Assembly (NCBI GenBank): GCA_963737705.1
Contig: CAVTTP010000008.1
Coordinates: 62,001 to 126,000, forward strand
Direction: 5' to 3'
Source: PALSA-607 sp963737705
Lineage (GTDB): Bacteria > Actinomycetota > Actinomycetes > Acidothermales > Acidothermaceae
DNA: 64,000 nucleotides
Shown piece after piece: positions 32,183-39,951 of this stretch. The notes under the pieces were generated by a model. The model saw nothing but the letters and a program-made list of their open reading frames with translations, had not been told where the DNA came from and did no database searches. Each line of letters starts with the position of its first letter. The stretch's first letter is position 1. Both the position numbers and the translations under genes were made by a program.

Positions 32183-33631
32183 ATGAGCTTCGCCGACCTG
32201 CCCGAGTTCCTCGAGCGCCTGGAGAAGGACGGCGACCTCGTGCGCGTCAAGGCGCAGGTCGACCCATATCTGGAGATCACCGAGATCGTCGACCGGGTCG
32301 TGCGCACTGGCGGCCCTGCGTTGCTCTTCGAGAACGTCAAGGGCTCCAAGCTGCCGCTGGCGATGAACGTGTTCGGCACGACCGCCCGCATGGCCAAGGC
32401 GTTGGGTGTCGACAACCTTGACGAGATCGGCGCCCGTATCGGCGACTTGCTCAAGCCCGAACTGCCGAAGGGCTTCGCAGGTCTGAAGGATGCGATGAGC
32501 AAGCTGGGCCAACTGCGCGACGTCCCGCCTAAGACCGTGCGCAAAGGCGACTGCCAGGACGTCGTCGTGAAGGGCGACAAGGTTGATCTGATGTCCTTGC
32601 CCGCGTTACACACGTGGCCCGACGACGGCGGCTCGTATTTCAACCTCGGCCTGACGCACACGAAGCATCCGGAGACGGGTCAGCGCAACCTTGGGCTCTA
32701 CCGGTTGCAGCGGCACGATTCGCGCACTGTTGCAATGCATTGGCAGATCCACAAGGACTCCAATGCACATCACGCCGTTGCCGAGCGACGAGGCGAGCGA
32801 TTGCCGGTGGCGATCGCCTTCGGCTGCGACCCGGTGGTGACGTACGCAGCTTCGGCGCCGCTGCCCAGCGACATCGACGAATACCTGTTCGCGGGCTTCT
32901 TGCGGCAGGAGCGGGTGGAGATGGTCGACTGCGTGACCGTGCCACTTCAAGTGCCGGCCGACGCCCAAGTCGTTCTTGAAGGTTGGCTCGAGCCGGGAGA
33001 GCGACGGCCAGAAGGACCATTCGGCGACCACACGGGTTTCTACACGCCTGTCGAGCCCTTTCCGGCCCTGACCATCGACTGCATGACGATGCAGAAGAAG
33101 CCGGTGTTTCAGAGCATTGTGGTTGGCCGGCCGCCCGCCGAGGACGGCCCGATGGGCAAGGCGACAGAGCGGATCTTCCTGCCGCTTGTGAAGCTGCTGA
33201 TCCCCGACATCGTCGACATGGACATGCCGATCGAGGGCGTCTTCCACAACTGCGTAATTGTCAGCATCGACAAGCGATTCCCCAAGCACGCGCACAAGGT
33301 GATGCACGCGGTCTGGGGCGCTGGAATGCTCTCGCTCGCGAAGCTGATCGTCGTGGTCGACGCCGATTGCGACGTGCATGACTACTCGCAAGTGGCGTGG
33401 CGGGCATTGGGCAACGTCGACTACAGCCACGACATGGTGCAATCTGTGGGTCCGGTCGACCACCTCGATCACGCCAGCTACCAGCAGTTTTGGGGCGGCA
33501 AGGTGGGCATCGACGCGACGGGCAAGTTGGCGACCGAGGGCTACACCCGGGGTTGGCCGGAGATGATCACACAGGATCCCGCGGTGATCGAGCGCGTGAC
33601 GGCGCGCTGGAAGGAGTTCGGGATCTCGTGA
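32183..33631 (+). CDS. mqnL: UbiD-family decarboxylase, menaquinone pathway (MqnL-like)
   Basis: The 482-residue protein belongs to the prenylated-FMN-dependent UbiD family. Typical segments are SFADLPEFLERLEKDGDL at the start (18 residues), NLGLYRLQ, GERRPEGPFGDHTGFY with the catalytic Glu-Arg-Glu region, and FKHAHKV-like KRFPKHAHKVM. In the futalosine pathway such an enzyme decarboxylates the naphthoate product after or before prenylation. It overlaps the prenyltransferase gene by GTGA and the flavin prenyltransferase gene follows, giving a three-gene set identical in order to Streptomyces. Assignment to menaquinone rests on this context. Confidence 0.9.
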   Translation: MSFADLPEFLERLEKDGDLVRVKAQVDPYLEITEIVDRVVRTGGPALLFENVKGSKLPLAMNVFGTTARMAKALGVDNLDEIGARIGDLLKPELPKGFAGLKDAMSKLGQLRDVPPKTVRKGDCQDVVVKGDKVDLMSLPALHTWPDDGGSYFNLGLTHTKHPETGQRNLGLYRLQRHDSRTVAMHWQIHKDSNAHHAVAERRGERLPVAIAFGCDPVVTYAASAPLPSDIDEYLFAGFLRQERVEMVDCVTVPLQVPADAQVVLEGWLEPGERRPEGPFGDHTGFYTPVEPFPALTIDCMTMQKKPVFQSIVVGRPPAEDGPMGKATERIFLPLVKLLIPDIVDMDMPIEGVFHNCVIVSIDKRFPKHAHKVMHAVWGAGMLSLAKLIVVVDADCDVHDYSQVAWRALGNVDYSHDMVQSVGPVDHLDHASYQQFWGGKVGIDATGKLATEGYTRGWPEMITQDPAVIERVTARWKEFGIS

Positions 33632-34542
33632 GCACGACCACTGCATCGCTGACCCCGGCTGCCCGCACGCCGGGCCGGGTGAAGGCGTTCCTCGACCTGG
33701 TGCGGTTCGAACATTCGGTCTTCGCATTGCCGTTCGCCTACATCGCCACATTGACGGCGATGGCGAGTGTCAATGATCACGTGCACTGGCGGCAGCTGGC
33801 ACTCGTGACGATTGCCATGGTCGGCGCGCGGACCTTCGCCATGGCCGTCAACCGGATCGTCGACCGCCATATCGACGCACGCAATCCGCGCACACAGAGC
33901 CGCGAACTCGTGACGGGCGTCGTCAGCCTGCGGACGGCGTGGGCGGGCGCGATCGTCGCTCTGGTCGTCTTGATGGTCGCTGCGGGCGCCCTCAACCGGG
34001 TGTGTTTCTTTCTCGCGCCGGTCGCTGCGATCGTGCTGGCCGCCTACCCTTATGCCAAGAGGGTCACCTGGGCTCCACACGCGGTGCTCGGCCTCGCCCA
34101 GACGATCGGGCCCATCGGCGCGTGGCTGGCCGTCACTGGTCGGTGGTCGTGGACAGCAGTGGTGCTCGGACTCGCTGTCGGTTGTTGGATCGGTGGCTTC
34201 GACATCATCTACGCGCTGCAGGACTACCAGATCGACCGCGAGATCGGCGTCAAGTCGTTGCCCGCTCGGTTCGGGCCGCAGGTGGCCCTCGCTTTCTCAC
34301 GTGTCGCCCATTACGCGACCGTGTTGCTGCTGTTGTGGTTCGGCGTCTTGGCCCATCTCGGTTGGACATGGACGACGGGCGTTGTCGCCGCAGCAGTAGC
34401 GCTCGCCTATGAGCAGCATCTGGTGAAGCCGAACGACCTCTCGAAGGTCAACCGTGCGTTCTTCACCGTGAACGGCTTCGTCGGCATCGGATTGTTCTGT
34501 TTCGCAGTTGCTGACCTCGTCTCGCGTGGCCTTAGGGGATGA
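33628..34542 (+). CDS. mqnP: UbiA-family prenyltransferase, menaquinone pathway (MqnP-like)
   Basis: A 304-residue membrane protein with about eight helices. The two aspartate-rich motifs are NRIVDRHIDARNPRT (about 70-84) and LQDYQIDREIG (about 195-205), which bind the Mg-diphosphate of the prenyl donor. It attaches the polyprenyl tail to the naphthoate head group. GTG at 33628 overlaps the ubiD-like stop; the frame upstream of it is a shadow. The polyprenyl synthase at 60012 is a likely source of its donor. Confidence 0.92.
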   Translation: MSTTTASLTPAARTPGRVKAFLDLVRFEHSVFALPFAYIATLTAMASVNDHVHWRQLALVTIAMVGARTFAMAVNRIVDRHIDARNPRTQSRELVTGVVSLRTAWAGAIVALVVLMVAAGALNRVCFFLAPVAAIVLAAYPYAKRVTWAPHAVLGLAQTIGPIGAWLAVTGRWSWTAVVLGLAVGCWIGGFDIIYALQDYQIDREIGVKSLPARFGPQVALAFSRVAHYATVLLLLWFGVLAHLGWTWTTGVVAAAVALAYEQHLVKPNDLSKVNRAFFTVNGFVGIGLFCFAVADLVSRGLRG

Positions 34543-34557
34543 CCAGCGCGGGGATGA

Positions 34558-35220
34558 GTGAGCACGGGGACGACTACGCGGGTGCCCTGGGTCGTCGGCG
34601 TCAGTGGCGCTAGCGGAACCCCTTACGCGGCAGCCGTTCTGCGCGGTCTGCTGGATGCTGGGCAAAACATTGACCTCGTCGTCTCGCGGGCCGCACGGCT
34701 GACCCTGCTCGACGAAACAGGCGTTGCTTGGCACGACGATGCCGACAGTCTTTACGCGTGGCTGACGTCACGGCTCGACGCAGATCTGCCGCCGCTGCAG
34801 ATGTCAGAGTTCGAAAGCGACCGCGTTCGCTTCTGGTCACCGGGCGACCTTGCGGCCGGCCCTTCGAGCGGCTCGTACGTCACGCGCGGCATGGTGGTCG
34901 TACCCGCGAGCACCGCCTCGGTTGCCGGAATCGCGATCGGGCTCTCGAAGGATCTGCTTCAGCGAGCCGCAGACGTCACGCTGAAGGAACGACGCCCGCT
35001 GATCGTCGTCCCGCGTGAAATGCCCTTGACCGGTGCGACTTTGCGGCACCTGGTCACCCTCGACGCGGCGGGCGCGGTGGTGTTGCCTGCAAGCCCGGCG
35101 TTCTACAGCAAACCCAAGAGCATGCAGCAGTTAGTCGACTTCGTCGCAGGAAAAATCCTCGACCTTATGGGCATCGAACACGATCTGTTCGCGCGCTGGG
35201 ACGGACGGCTGGGCAGCTAA
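34558..35220 (+). CDS. ubiX: UbiX flavin prenyltransferase (MqnM-like)
   Basis: The 220-residue protein makes prenylated FMN, the cofactor needed by the UbiD-family enzyme encoded two genes upstream. Visible motifs are VGVSGASGTPYAAAVLRGL at the N-terminus, the glycine/serine loop SGSYVTRGMVVVPASTAS, and the C-terminal RRPLIVVPREMPL and PASPAFYSKP segments that hold the active-site residues. GTG start, 15 bases after the prenyltransferase. A small hairpin lies between it and the convergent bldC gene. Confidence 0.93.
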   Translation: MSTGTTTRVPWVVGVSGASGTPYAAAVLRGLLDAGQNIDLVVSRAARLTLLDETGVAWHDDADSLYAWLTSRLDADLPPLQMSEFESDRVRFWSPGDLAAGPSSGSYVTRGMVVVPASTASVAGIAIGLSKDLLQRAADVTLKERRPLIVVPREMPLTGATLRHLVTLDAAGAVVLPASPAFYSKPKSMQQLVDFVAGKILDLMGIEHDLFARWDGRLGS

Positions 35221-35237
35221 GCCCACCCGTTCCCGAA

Positions 35238-35258
35238 CTTCAGGGCGCAGGCCTGAAG
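35238..35258. terminator. hairpin between convergent ubiX and bldC
   Basis: CTTCAGG (35238-35244) pairs with CCTGAAG (35252-35258) across a seven-base loop in the 39-base gap between two convergent genes. The stem is short, so termination is tentative. Confidence 0.5.
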
Positions 35259-35259
35259 G

Positions 35260-35481
35260 TCAGCCCTCCGAGGCTTCTAATGCAAGCGAACCGATCGAGT
35301 CGAGATCGGAGTCGCCGCGCAAGAGAGCGCGAACTTCGGATTCCCGGAAACGTCGATGGCCACCGGGCGTGCGGATGCTGCCGATCCGGCCGGAAGCTGC
35401 CCAGCGTGTCACTGTCTTCGGGTCAACCCGAAACAAGCTGGCAACCTCTCCGGGTGTCAGGAGCCGGTCACGGTTCTCCAC
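35260..35481 (-). CDS. bldC: BldC-like MerR-type DNA-binding protein
   Basis: A 73-residue protein nearly all of which is a winged-helix domain: LLTPGEVASLFRVDPKTV and TRWAASGRIGSIRTPGGHRR, then FRESEVRALL. This is the pattern of Streptomyces BldC, which binds direct repeats and controls development. The frame is open to 35661, but the GTG at 35481 with GAAAGG ten bases ahead gives the family length. It is transcribed against the menaquinone genes around it. BldC-type proteins outside Streptomyces are poorly understood, so the targets are unknown. Confidence 0.87.
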   Translation of the reverse strand: MENRDRLLTPGEVASLFRVDPKTVTRWAASGRIGSIRTPGGHRRFRESEVRALLRGDSDLDSIGSLALEASEG

Positions 35482-35796
35482 TGTGATGTGCCTTTCTGCG
35501 GGACGCGGTGGTGAGAGTTGCTTTCGCGGTACCCCTGACTGATGTGTACACGCGGAGGTGTCGTCTCGTCTGCGTTTGGCGCACGTTAGTTGTCTGGCGG
35601 ACAAAAAAGTCGGGGTGGTCGTTACGAGACGGTCACCCTTAGTAGCGAAATTGGGGTACAAGGGACTCTATAGGGGCTAACAGTCGCCGCATGATCGCTG
35701 TCCGTAACGAAGGGTTAGGCGACCGCCATTCGCCCCGTACGCGTAGTTGCACGCCCCGAACGCGCGCGATCAAGGGTGGCCGTGCATGCTTGAAGC
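35482..35796. other. divergent bldC-mqnE intergenic region (315 bp)
   Basis: No gene is supported. It contains TTGTC-TGGCG-GACAA at 35590-35604, a palindrome followed by an A run, and an AT-richer stretch at 35640-35690 (including GGGACTCTATAGGGG). These are good candidates for the bldC promoter region and an operator. A -10-like CATGCT lies seven bases before the mqnE GTG. Confidence 0.4.
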
Positions 35797-36945
35797 GTGG
35801 ATACCGGACGCAAGCGCGAACTCGAAGAGAAGGTTCTCGCAGGGCAGCGACTGACCTACGACGACGGCGTCGCGCTGTACGCCAGCGACGATCTGGCGTG
35901 GCTCGGCGAGCTTGCCCACTACGTGCGCACCCAGAAGAACGGTGACCGTACGTACTTCAACGTGAACCGGCACCTGAACCTGACGAACGTCTGCGCGGCG
36001 TCGTGCGCCTACTGCAGTTTCCAGCGCAAGCCCGGCGAGACCGATGCCTACACGATGCGCATCGAACAGGCCGTCGAGCTCGCGAAGCAGATGGAGCCCG
36101 AGGGCATCACCGAACTGCACATCGTGAACGGCCTGCATCCCACGTTGCCATGGCGCTACTACCCGCGTTCCTTGAAAGCACTGAAGGAAGCGCTCCCGAA
36201 CGTTGCTCTGAAGGCCTTCACCGCGACCGAGATCCACTGGTTCGAAGAGATCTCAGGGTTGTCTGCCGACGAGATCCTCGACGAACTGATCGACGCGGGG
36301 CTCGAGTCGCTGACCGGCGGCGGCGCGGAAATCTTCGACTGGGAGGTTCGGCAGAAGATCGTCGACCACAAGACCCATTGGGAGGACTGGTCGCGCATTC
36401 ACCGGCTGGCCCACTCGAAGGGCCTGAAGACGCCCTGCACGATGCTCTACGGACACATCGAGGAGCCGCGGCATCGCGTCGACCACGTGCTGCGCCTGCG
36501 CGAGCTACAGGATGAGACCGGCGGCTTCGTGGTCTTCATTCCGCTGCGATTCCAGCACGACGCGAGCGGAGACCCACGCAACCGCCTCATGACGCAACCG
36601 ATGGCAACCGGCGCTGAGGCACTGAAGACCTTCGCCGTGTCGCGGCTGCTGTTCGACAACGTGCCGCACGTCAAGGCGTTCTGGGTGATGCACGGGCTCA
36701 CGACCTCGCAGCTCGCGCTGTCGCACGGTGCCGACGACCTCGACGGCTCGGTGGTCGAATACAAGATCACACATGACGCCGACCACTTCGGAACACCGCA
36801 CACCATGCACCGCGACGACCTGCTCGACCTCATTCGCGACGCCGGATTCACGCCCGTCGAGCGCGACACGCGCTACAACGTGATCCGCGTTTTCGATGGT
36901 CCTGACACCGGCCGCCGCGACGTCCCGCAACCCATGCCGGTCTGA
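35797..36945 (+). CDS. mqnE: aminofutalosine synthase MqnE (radical SAM)
   Basis: The 382-residue radical SAM enzyme joins the chorismate-derived 3-enolpyruvyl-benzoate from MqnA to SAM, giving 6-amino-6-deoxyfutalosine. The iron-sulfur cluster motif is C66-x3-C70-x2-C73 in CAASCAYCSF. ITELHIVNGLHP and GGGAEIFDWEVRQKI are further signatures that separate MqnE from MqnC. GTG start. DUF4229 and mqnA follow directly, so the first two pathway enzymes are encoded together but in reverse order of action. Confidence 0.95.
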   Translation: MDTGRKRELEEKVLAGQRLTYDDGVALYASDDLAWLGELAHYVRTQKNGDRTYFNVNRHLNLTNVCAASCAYCSFQRKPGETDAYTMRIEQAVELAKQMEPEGITELHIVNGLHPTLPWRYYPRSLKALKEALPNVALKAFTATEIHWFEEISGLSADEILDELIDAGLESLTGGGAEIFDWEVRQKIVDHKTHWEDWSRIHRLAHSKGLKTPCTMLYGHIEEPRHRVDHVLRLRELQDETGGFVVFIPLRFQHDASGDPRNRLMTQPMATGAEALKTFAVSRLLFDNVPHVKAFWVMHGLTTSQLALSHGADDLDGSVVEYKITHDADHFGTPHTMHRDDLLDLIRDAGFTPVERDTRYNVIRVFDGPDTGRRDVPQPMPV

Positions 36946-36946
36946 C

Positions 36947-37261
36947 GTGCCGGACGTCAATACGAATGAGTCGGACGGCGATCAGCCGGCGGGCCGCCGT
37001 CCGAATGCGATCTTGCGGTACACCACCTTGCGAGTGGCACTCTTTGTCCTCGCACTCGTCGTGTTGTGGCTGGTGCGGATCAGGGACGGCGTGCTCCTGG
37101 TGGCGATCGCGCTCGTGCTGTCGGGTCTCGCAAGCTTCGTCTTGCTGACCAGCCAACGCGATGCGATGTCGGCGCAGCTCCACGAAGCGGCGCAGCGGCG
37201 CCGGGTCAAGGCGCAGTTGCGTGCCGCCCGCGAGGACGTGCCCGACGAAGCGGACGCATGA
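36947..37261 (+). CDS. DUF4229 membrane protein
   Basis: A 104-residue protein with two hydrophobic helices (TLRVALFVLALVVLWLVRI and VLLVAIALVLSGLASFVLL) followed by a charged C-terminal helix (SQRDAMSAQLHEAAQRR). This matches the actinobacterial DUF4229 family of unknown function. GTG start one base after the mqnE stop, and its TGA overlaps the mqnA ATG. The tight coupling suggests a role tied to menaquinone synthesis, but nothing in the protein shows an activity. Confidence 0.85.
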   Translation: MPDVNTNESDGDQPAGRRPNAILRYTTLRVALFVLALVVLWLVRIRDGVLLVAIALVLSGLASFVLLTSQRDAMSAQLHEAAQRRRVKAQLRAAREDVPDEADA

Positions 37262-38100
37262 CCATCCCCAGGCCCAAAGTCGGCCACATCCAGTTCCTGA
37301 ACTGCTTGCCGTTGTACTGGGGCTTGGTGCACTCGGGCGCGTTGCTCGACGTCGACCTACGCCGTGACACCCCTGACCGCCTCAGCGACCGCCTCGTGGC
37401 GGGCGATCTCGACATCGCCCCGATCAGCGTGGTCGAGTACCTGCGGCATGCCGACGAGCTGACGGTCCTGCCGGACCTTGCAGTCGGTTCTGACGGTCCG
37501 GTGATGTCGTGCGTGCTGGTCAGCCAGCTTCCACTCGATCAGCTGGACGGCGAGTTGGTGACGCTGGGCTCGACCAGCCGCACCACCATCGAACTGGCGA
37601 AGATGCTGCTCGAGGAGCGGGTCGGCGTCCGCCCTCGTTACCTGACCTGCCCACCCGACCTGCCCGCGATGATGCTCGAAGGACCAGCAGCTGTGCTGAT
37701 CGGCGATGCGGCGCTTCGGGCCACGCTGCACGACGGGCCTCGTCTGCATCTCGACGTGCATGACATGGGCGAAGCCTGGCGCGACTGGACCGGGTTGCCG
37801 ATGGTTTTCGCGGTGTGGGCTGCCCGCCGGGACTTCGCGGCTAACCACCCGGGGCTGGTCAAGGACGTCCACGACGCGTTCGTTCGGTCGCGGGAGATCT
37901 CACTTGCTCGAGTCGATGAAGTGGCCCAGTCAGCGGCCCGCTGGGAAGACTTCGAAGCGCCCGCCCTGGTGCGCTACTTCCAGACACTCGACTTTTCGCT
38001 CGGCGAAAGGCAGCTCGCAGGCCTCGCGGAGTTCGCCCGCCGAGTGGGCCCACGCATCGGGCTAGCCCGGTTTGAGCAGCCGACGTTCGCTGACGTCTGA
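37258..38100 (+). CDS. mqnA: chorismate dehydratase MqnA
   Basis: The 280-residue enzyme has the periplasmic-binding-protein-like fold of MqnA and dehydrates chorismate to 3-enolpyruvyl-benzoate, entry step of the futalosine pathway. Signatures are VGHIQFLNCLPLYWGL, DIAPISVVEYL, LGSTSRTTIELAKMLL and the closing LPMVFAVWAARR. No signal peptide, so it is cytoplasmic. ATG overlaps DUF4229 (ATGA). A hairpin follows its stop. Confidence 0.95.
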   Translation: MTIPRPKVGHIQFLNCLPLYWGLVHSGALLDVDLRRDTPDRLSDRLVAGDLDIAPISVVEYLRHADELTVLPDLAVGSDGPVMSCVLVSQLPLDQLDGELVTLGSTSRTTIELAKMLLEERVGVRPRYLTCPPDLPAMMLEGPAAVLIGDAALRATLHDGPRLHLDVHDMGEAWRDWTGLPMVFAVWAARRDFAANHPGLVKDVHDAFVRSREISLARVDEVAQSAARWEDFEAPALVRYFQTLDFSLGERQLAGLAEFARRVGPRIGLARFEQPTFADV

Positions 38101-38107
38101 CCCGTTC

Positions 38108-38126
38108 GACTACCGTCCGGGTAGTC
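38108..38126 (+). terminator. hairpin after mqnA
   Basis: GACTACC (38108-38114) and GGTAGTC (38120-38126) form a perfect 7-bp stem with a five-base loop, eight bases after the mqnA stop. It may end or attenuate the mqnE-mqnA transcript before the receiver gene. Confidence 0.5.
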
Positions 38127-38197
38127 AGATCGTCCTTAGTGATCAACCTGCGCGTTTCGTCGTTCGCCTCGGTCGGATTGCTGCCACCATCGGTCAT

Positions 38198-38656
38198 ATG
38201 GCTGTGCCCATCCCCGCTCCACGCGTCGAACAGGGCCTCGTATCGGCTGTCGCTCCACACGTCGATCCACACATGGATGCGTATCGCGTGATCGTGGCCG
38301 ATGACGCGGACGGCATGCGCGAGCTGATGCACACGCTGTTGTCGCTCGAGCCCGACTTCGAGGTCGTTGGGCAGGCCCGCGACGGGTCCGAGGCCGTCGA
38401 GCTCGTGACCGAACTACAGCCCGATCTGCTGGTCATCGATATCTCGATGCCGGTGATGGATGGGCTCGAAGCCATCGAGCGAATCCGCGCGATCTCGCCA
38501 GGGACGCGCGTAGCGGTGCTGTCCGCTGAGCGCCGCCCGTCGCCGACTGGCGCGGATACCGACATTGAGAAGGGGACGCCGAACGAGGTGGTGGTCGCCA
38601 CGCTGCGGGCCCTCTGCCAGCCGAGCCAGACGGCCCCGCAGGCAGGCGTCTGCTGA
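38198..38656 (+). CDS. single-domain response regulator
   Basis: A 152-residue receiver protein without an output domain. After about 28 extra residues come the acidic pair D35-D36, the phosphorylation site D81 in LLVIDISMPVMDG, Ser109 (in AVLSAERR) and Lys125. Only 16 residues separate Ser109 and Lys125, about six fewer than in CheY-type receivers, and Lys is followed by Gly instead of Pro. The alpha4-beta5 face is therefore shortened. The ATG at 38198 was chosen because it does not overlap mqnA; an internal ATG at the MDAYRV segment is also possible. No histidine kinase is in the window. Confidence 0.8.
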   Translation: MAVPIPAPRVEQGLVSAVAPHVDPHMDAYRVIVADDADGMRELMHTLLSLEPDFEVVGQARDGSEAVELVTELQPDLLVIDISMPVMDGLEAIERIRAISPGTRVAVLSAERRPSPTGADTDIEKGTPNEVVVATLRALCQPSQTAPQAGVC

Positions 38657-38677
38657 TCAGCTAGCCCGACTAAGCTC

Positions 38678-39871
38678 ATGGGCGTGGCTGACCTGCGCAT
38701 GTTGCTCGATCGCGCTGCCGATGGCGGCCGCATATCGGCGTCCGAAGCTCTCGAGCTCTACACGGATGCCCCGCTGCACGCGCTCGGTCGCGCGGCCGAT
38801 GCGGCCCGCCGCCGTCGCTTTGCTGACACCGCTGACATCGCGACCTACCTGATCGACCGCAACATCAACTACACCAACGCCTGCGTGACGGCCTGCAAGT
38901 TCTGCGCGTTCTATCGGGCGCCCAAGCACGCGGAGGCGTGGACGCACCCGCTCGAGGAGATCCTGCGCCGCTGCAGCGAGGCGGTCGAGCTTGGTGCTAC
39001 GCAGATCATGTTGCAGGGTGGCCACAATCCCGACCTCGGGATCGAGTGGTACGAGGAGACGTTCTCGGCGGTGCGCGCCGCGTATCCGTCCCTGGCCTTG
39101 CACTCCCTAGGTGGCTCCGAGGTCGTGCACATCGCGCGGGTTTCTGGGCTCTCGTACGCGGAGGTCATCGCGAGGTTGCACGCGGCCGGCCTCGACTCGT
39201 TCGCTGGAGCCGGTGCGGAGATCTTGACCGAGCGGCCGCGGCACGAGATCGCTCCTTTGAAAGAGACCGGCGCGGTCTGGCTCGAGGTGATGGAGACCGC
39301 GCACGGGTTGGGGGTGCAGTCGACCGCGACGTTCATGATGGGTACTGGTGAGACCAACGCCGAGCGCATCGAGCACCTGCGGATGATCCGCGACGTGCAA
39401 GATCGAACGGGTGGCTTCCGGTCCTTCATCCCGTGGACCTACCAGCCGGAGAACAACCACCTGCGCGGGCGCACACTTGCGACGCCCCTGGAGTACCTGC
39501 GACTGCTGGCGGTGGCGCGGCTCTTCTTCGACAACATCGCCCACCTTCAGGTGTCTCAGCTCACCCTCGGTAAGGAGGTCGGCCAGCTCGGATTGCACTA
39601 CGGGGCCGACGACCTCGGATCGGTGATGCTCGAGGAAAACGTGGTGTCGTCGGCCGGGGCCAAGCACCGCTGGAACCTGACCGAGTTGATCCACCTGATC
39701 CGCTCTGCCGACCGGGTGCCGGCGCAGCGCGACACCCTTTACAACCACCTGCGCGTGCACTGGACGCCGGCCGACGACCCCGAGCCCGACGAGCGGATCG
39801 CATCCCACTTCGCCTCGACTGCCCCCGGCGCCCAGCGCCCACCGGTGATGCTCCCGCTCGTCGCCAGCTAG
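38678..39871 (+). CDS. mqnC: dehypoxanthine futalosine cyclase MqnC (radical SAM)
   Basis: The 397-residue radical SAM enzyme cyclises dehypoxanthine futalosine to the bicyclic precursor of the naphthoate. The cluster motif is C69-x3-C73-x2-C76 in CVTACKFCAFYR. QIMLQGGHNPDLGIEWYEE, FAGAGAEIL and FRSFIPWTYQPENN are MqnC-type signatures. ATG start 21 bases after the receiver gene. It stands convergent to the hairpin-flanked gene at 39951. Confidence 0.95.
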   Translation: MGVADLRMLLDRAADGGRISASEALELYTDAPLHALGRAADAARRRRFADTADIATYLIDRNINYTNACVTACKFCAFYRAPKHAEAWTHPLEEILRRCSEAVELGATQIMLQGGHNPDLGIEWYEETFSAVRAAYPSLALHSLGGSEVVHIARVSGLSYAEVIARLHAAGLDSFAGAGAEILTERPRHEIAPLKETGAVWLEVMETAHGLGVQSTATFMMGTGETNAERIEHLRMIRDVQDRTGGFRSFIPWTYQPENNHLRGRTLATPLEYLRLLAVARLFFDNIAHLQVSQLTLGKEVGQLGLHYGADDLGSVMLEENVVSSAGAKHRWNLTELIHLIRSADRVPAQRDTLYNHLRVHWTPADDPEPDERIASHFASTAPGAQRPPVMLPLVAS

Positions 39872-39903
39872 CCCCAACCCCCCGCCGTCCCGCCGTCCGC
39901 CCG

Positions 39904-39951
39904 ACTTGGAAGCCCGTGGGCGCTCAAGAACGCGTCGTCGCACTTCCAAGT
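39904..39951. repeat. 48-bp hairpin element, copy 1
   Basis: The element begins ACTTGGAAG and ends CTTCCAAGT (perfect 9-bp inverted arms, extended to 10 by flanking G and C). It is exactly as long as the element at 40908 and shares 32 of 48 positions by my alignment, including GTGG and CGC before, and GCGTC after, an eight-base centre. It abuts the stop codon of the minus-strand DUF559 gene. Confidence 0.85.
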
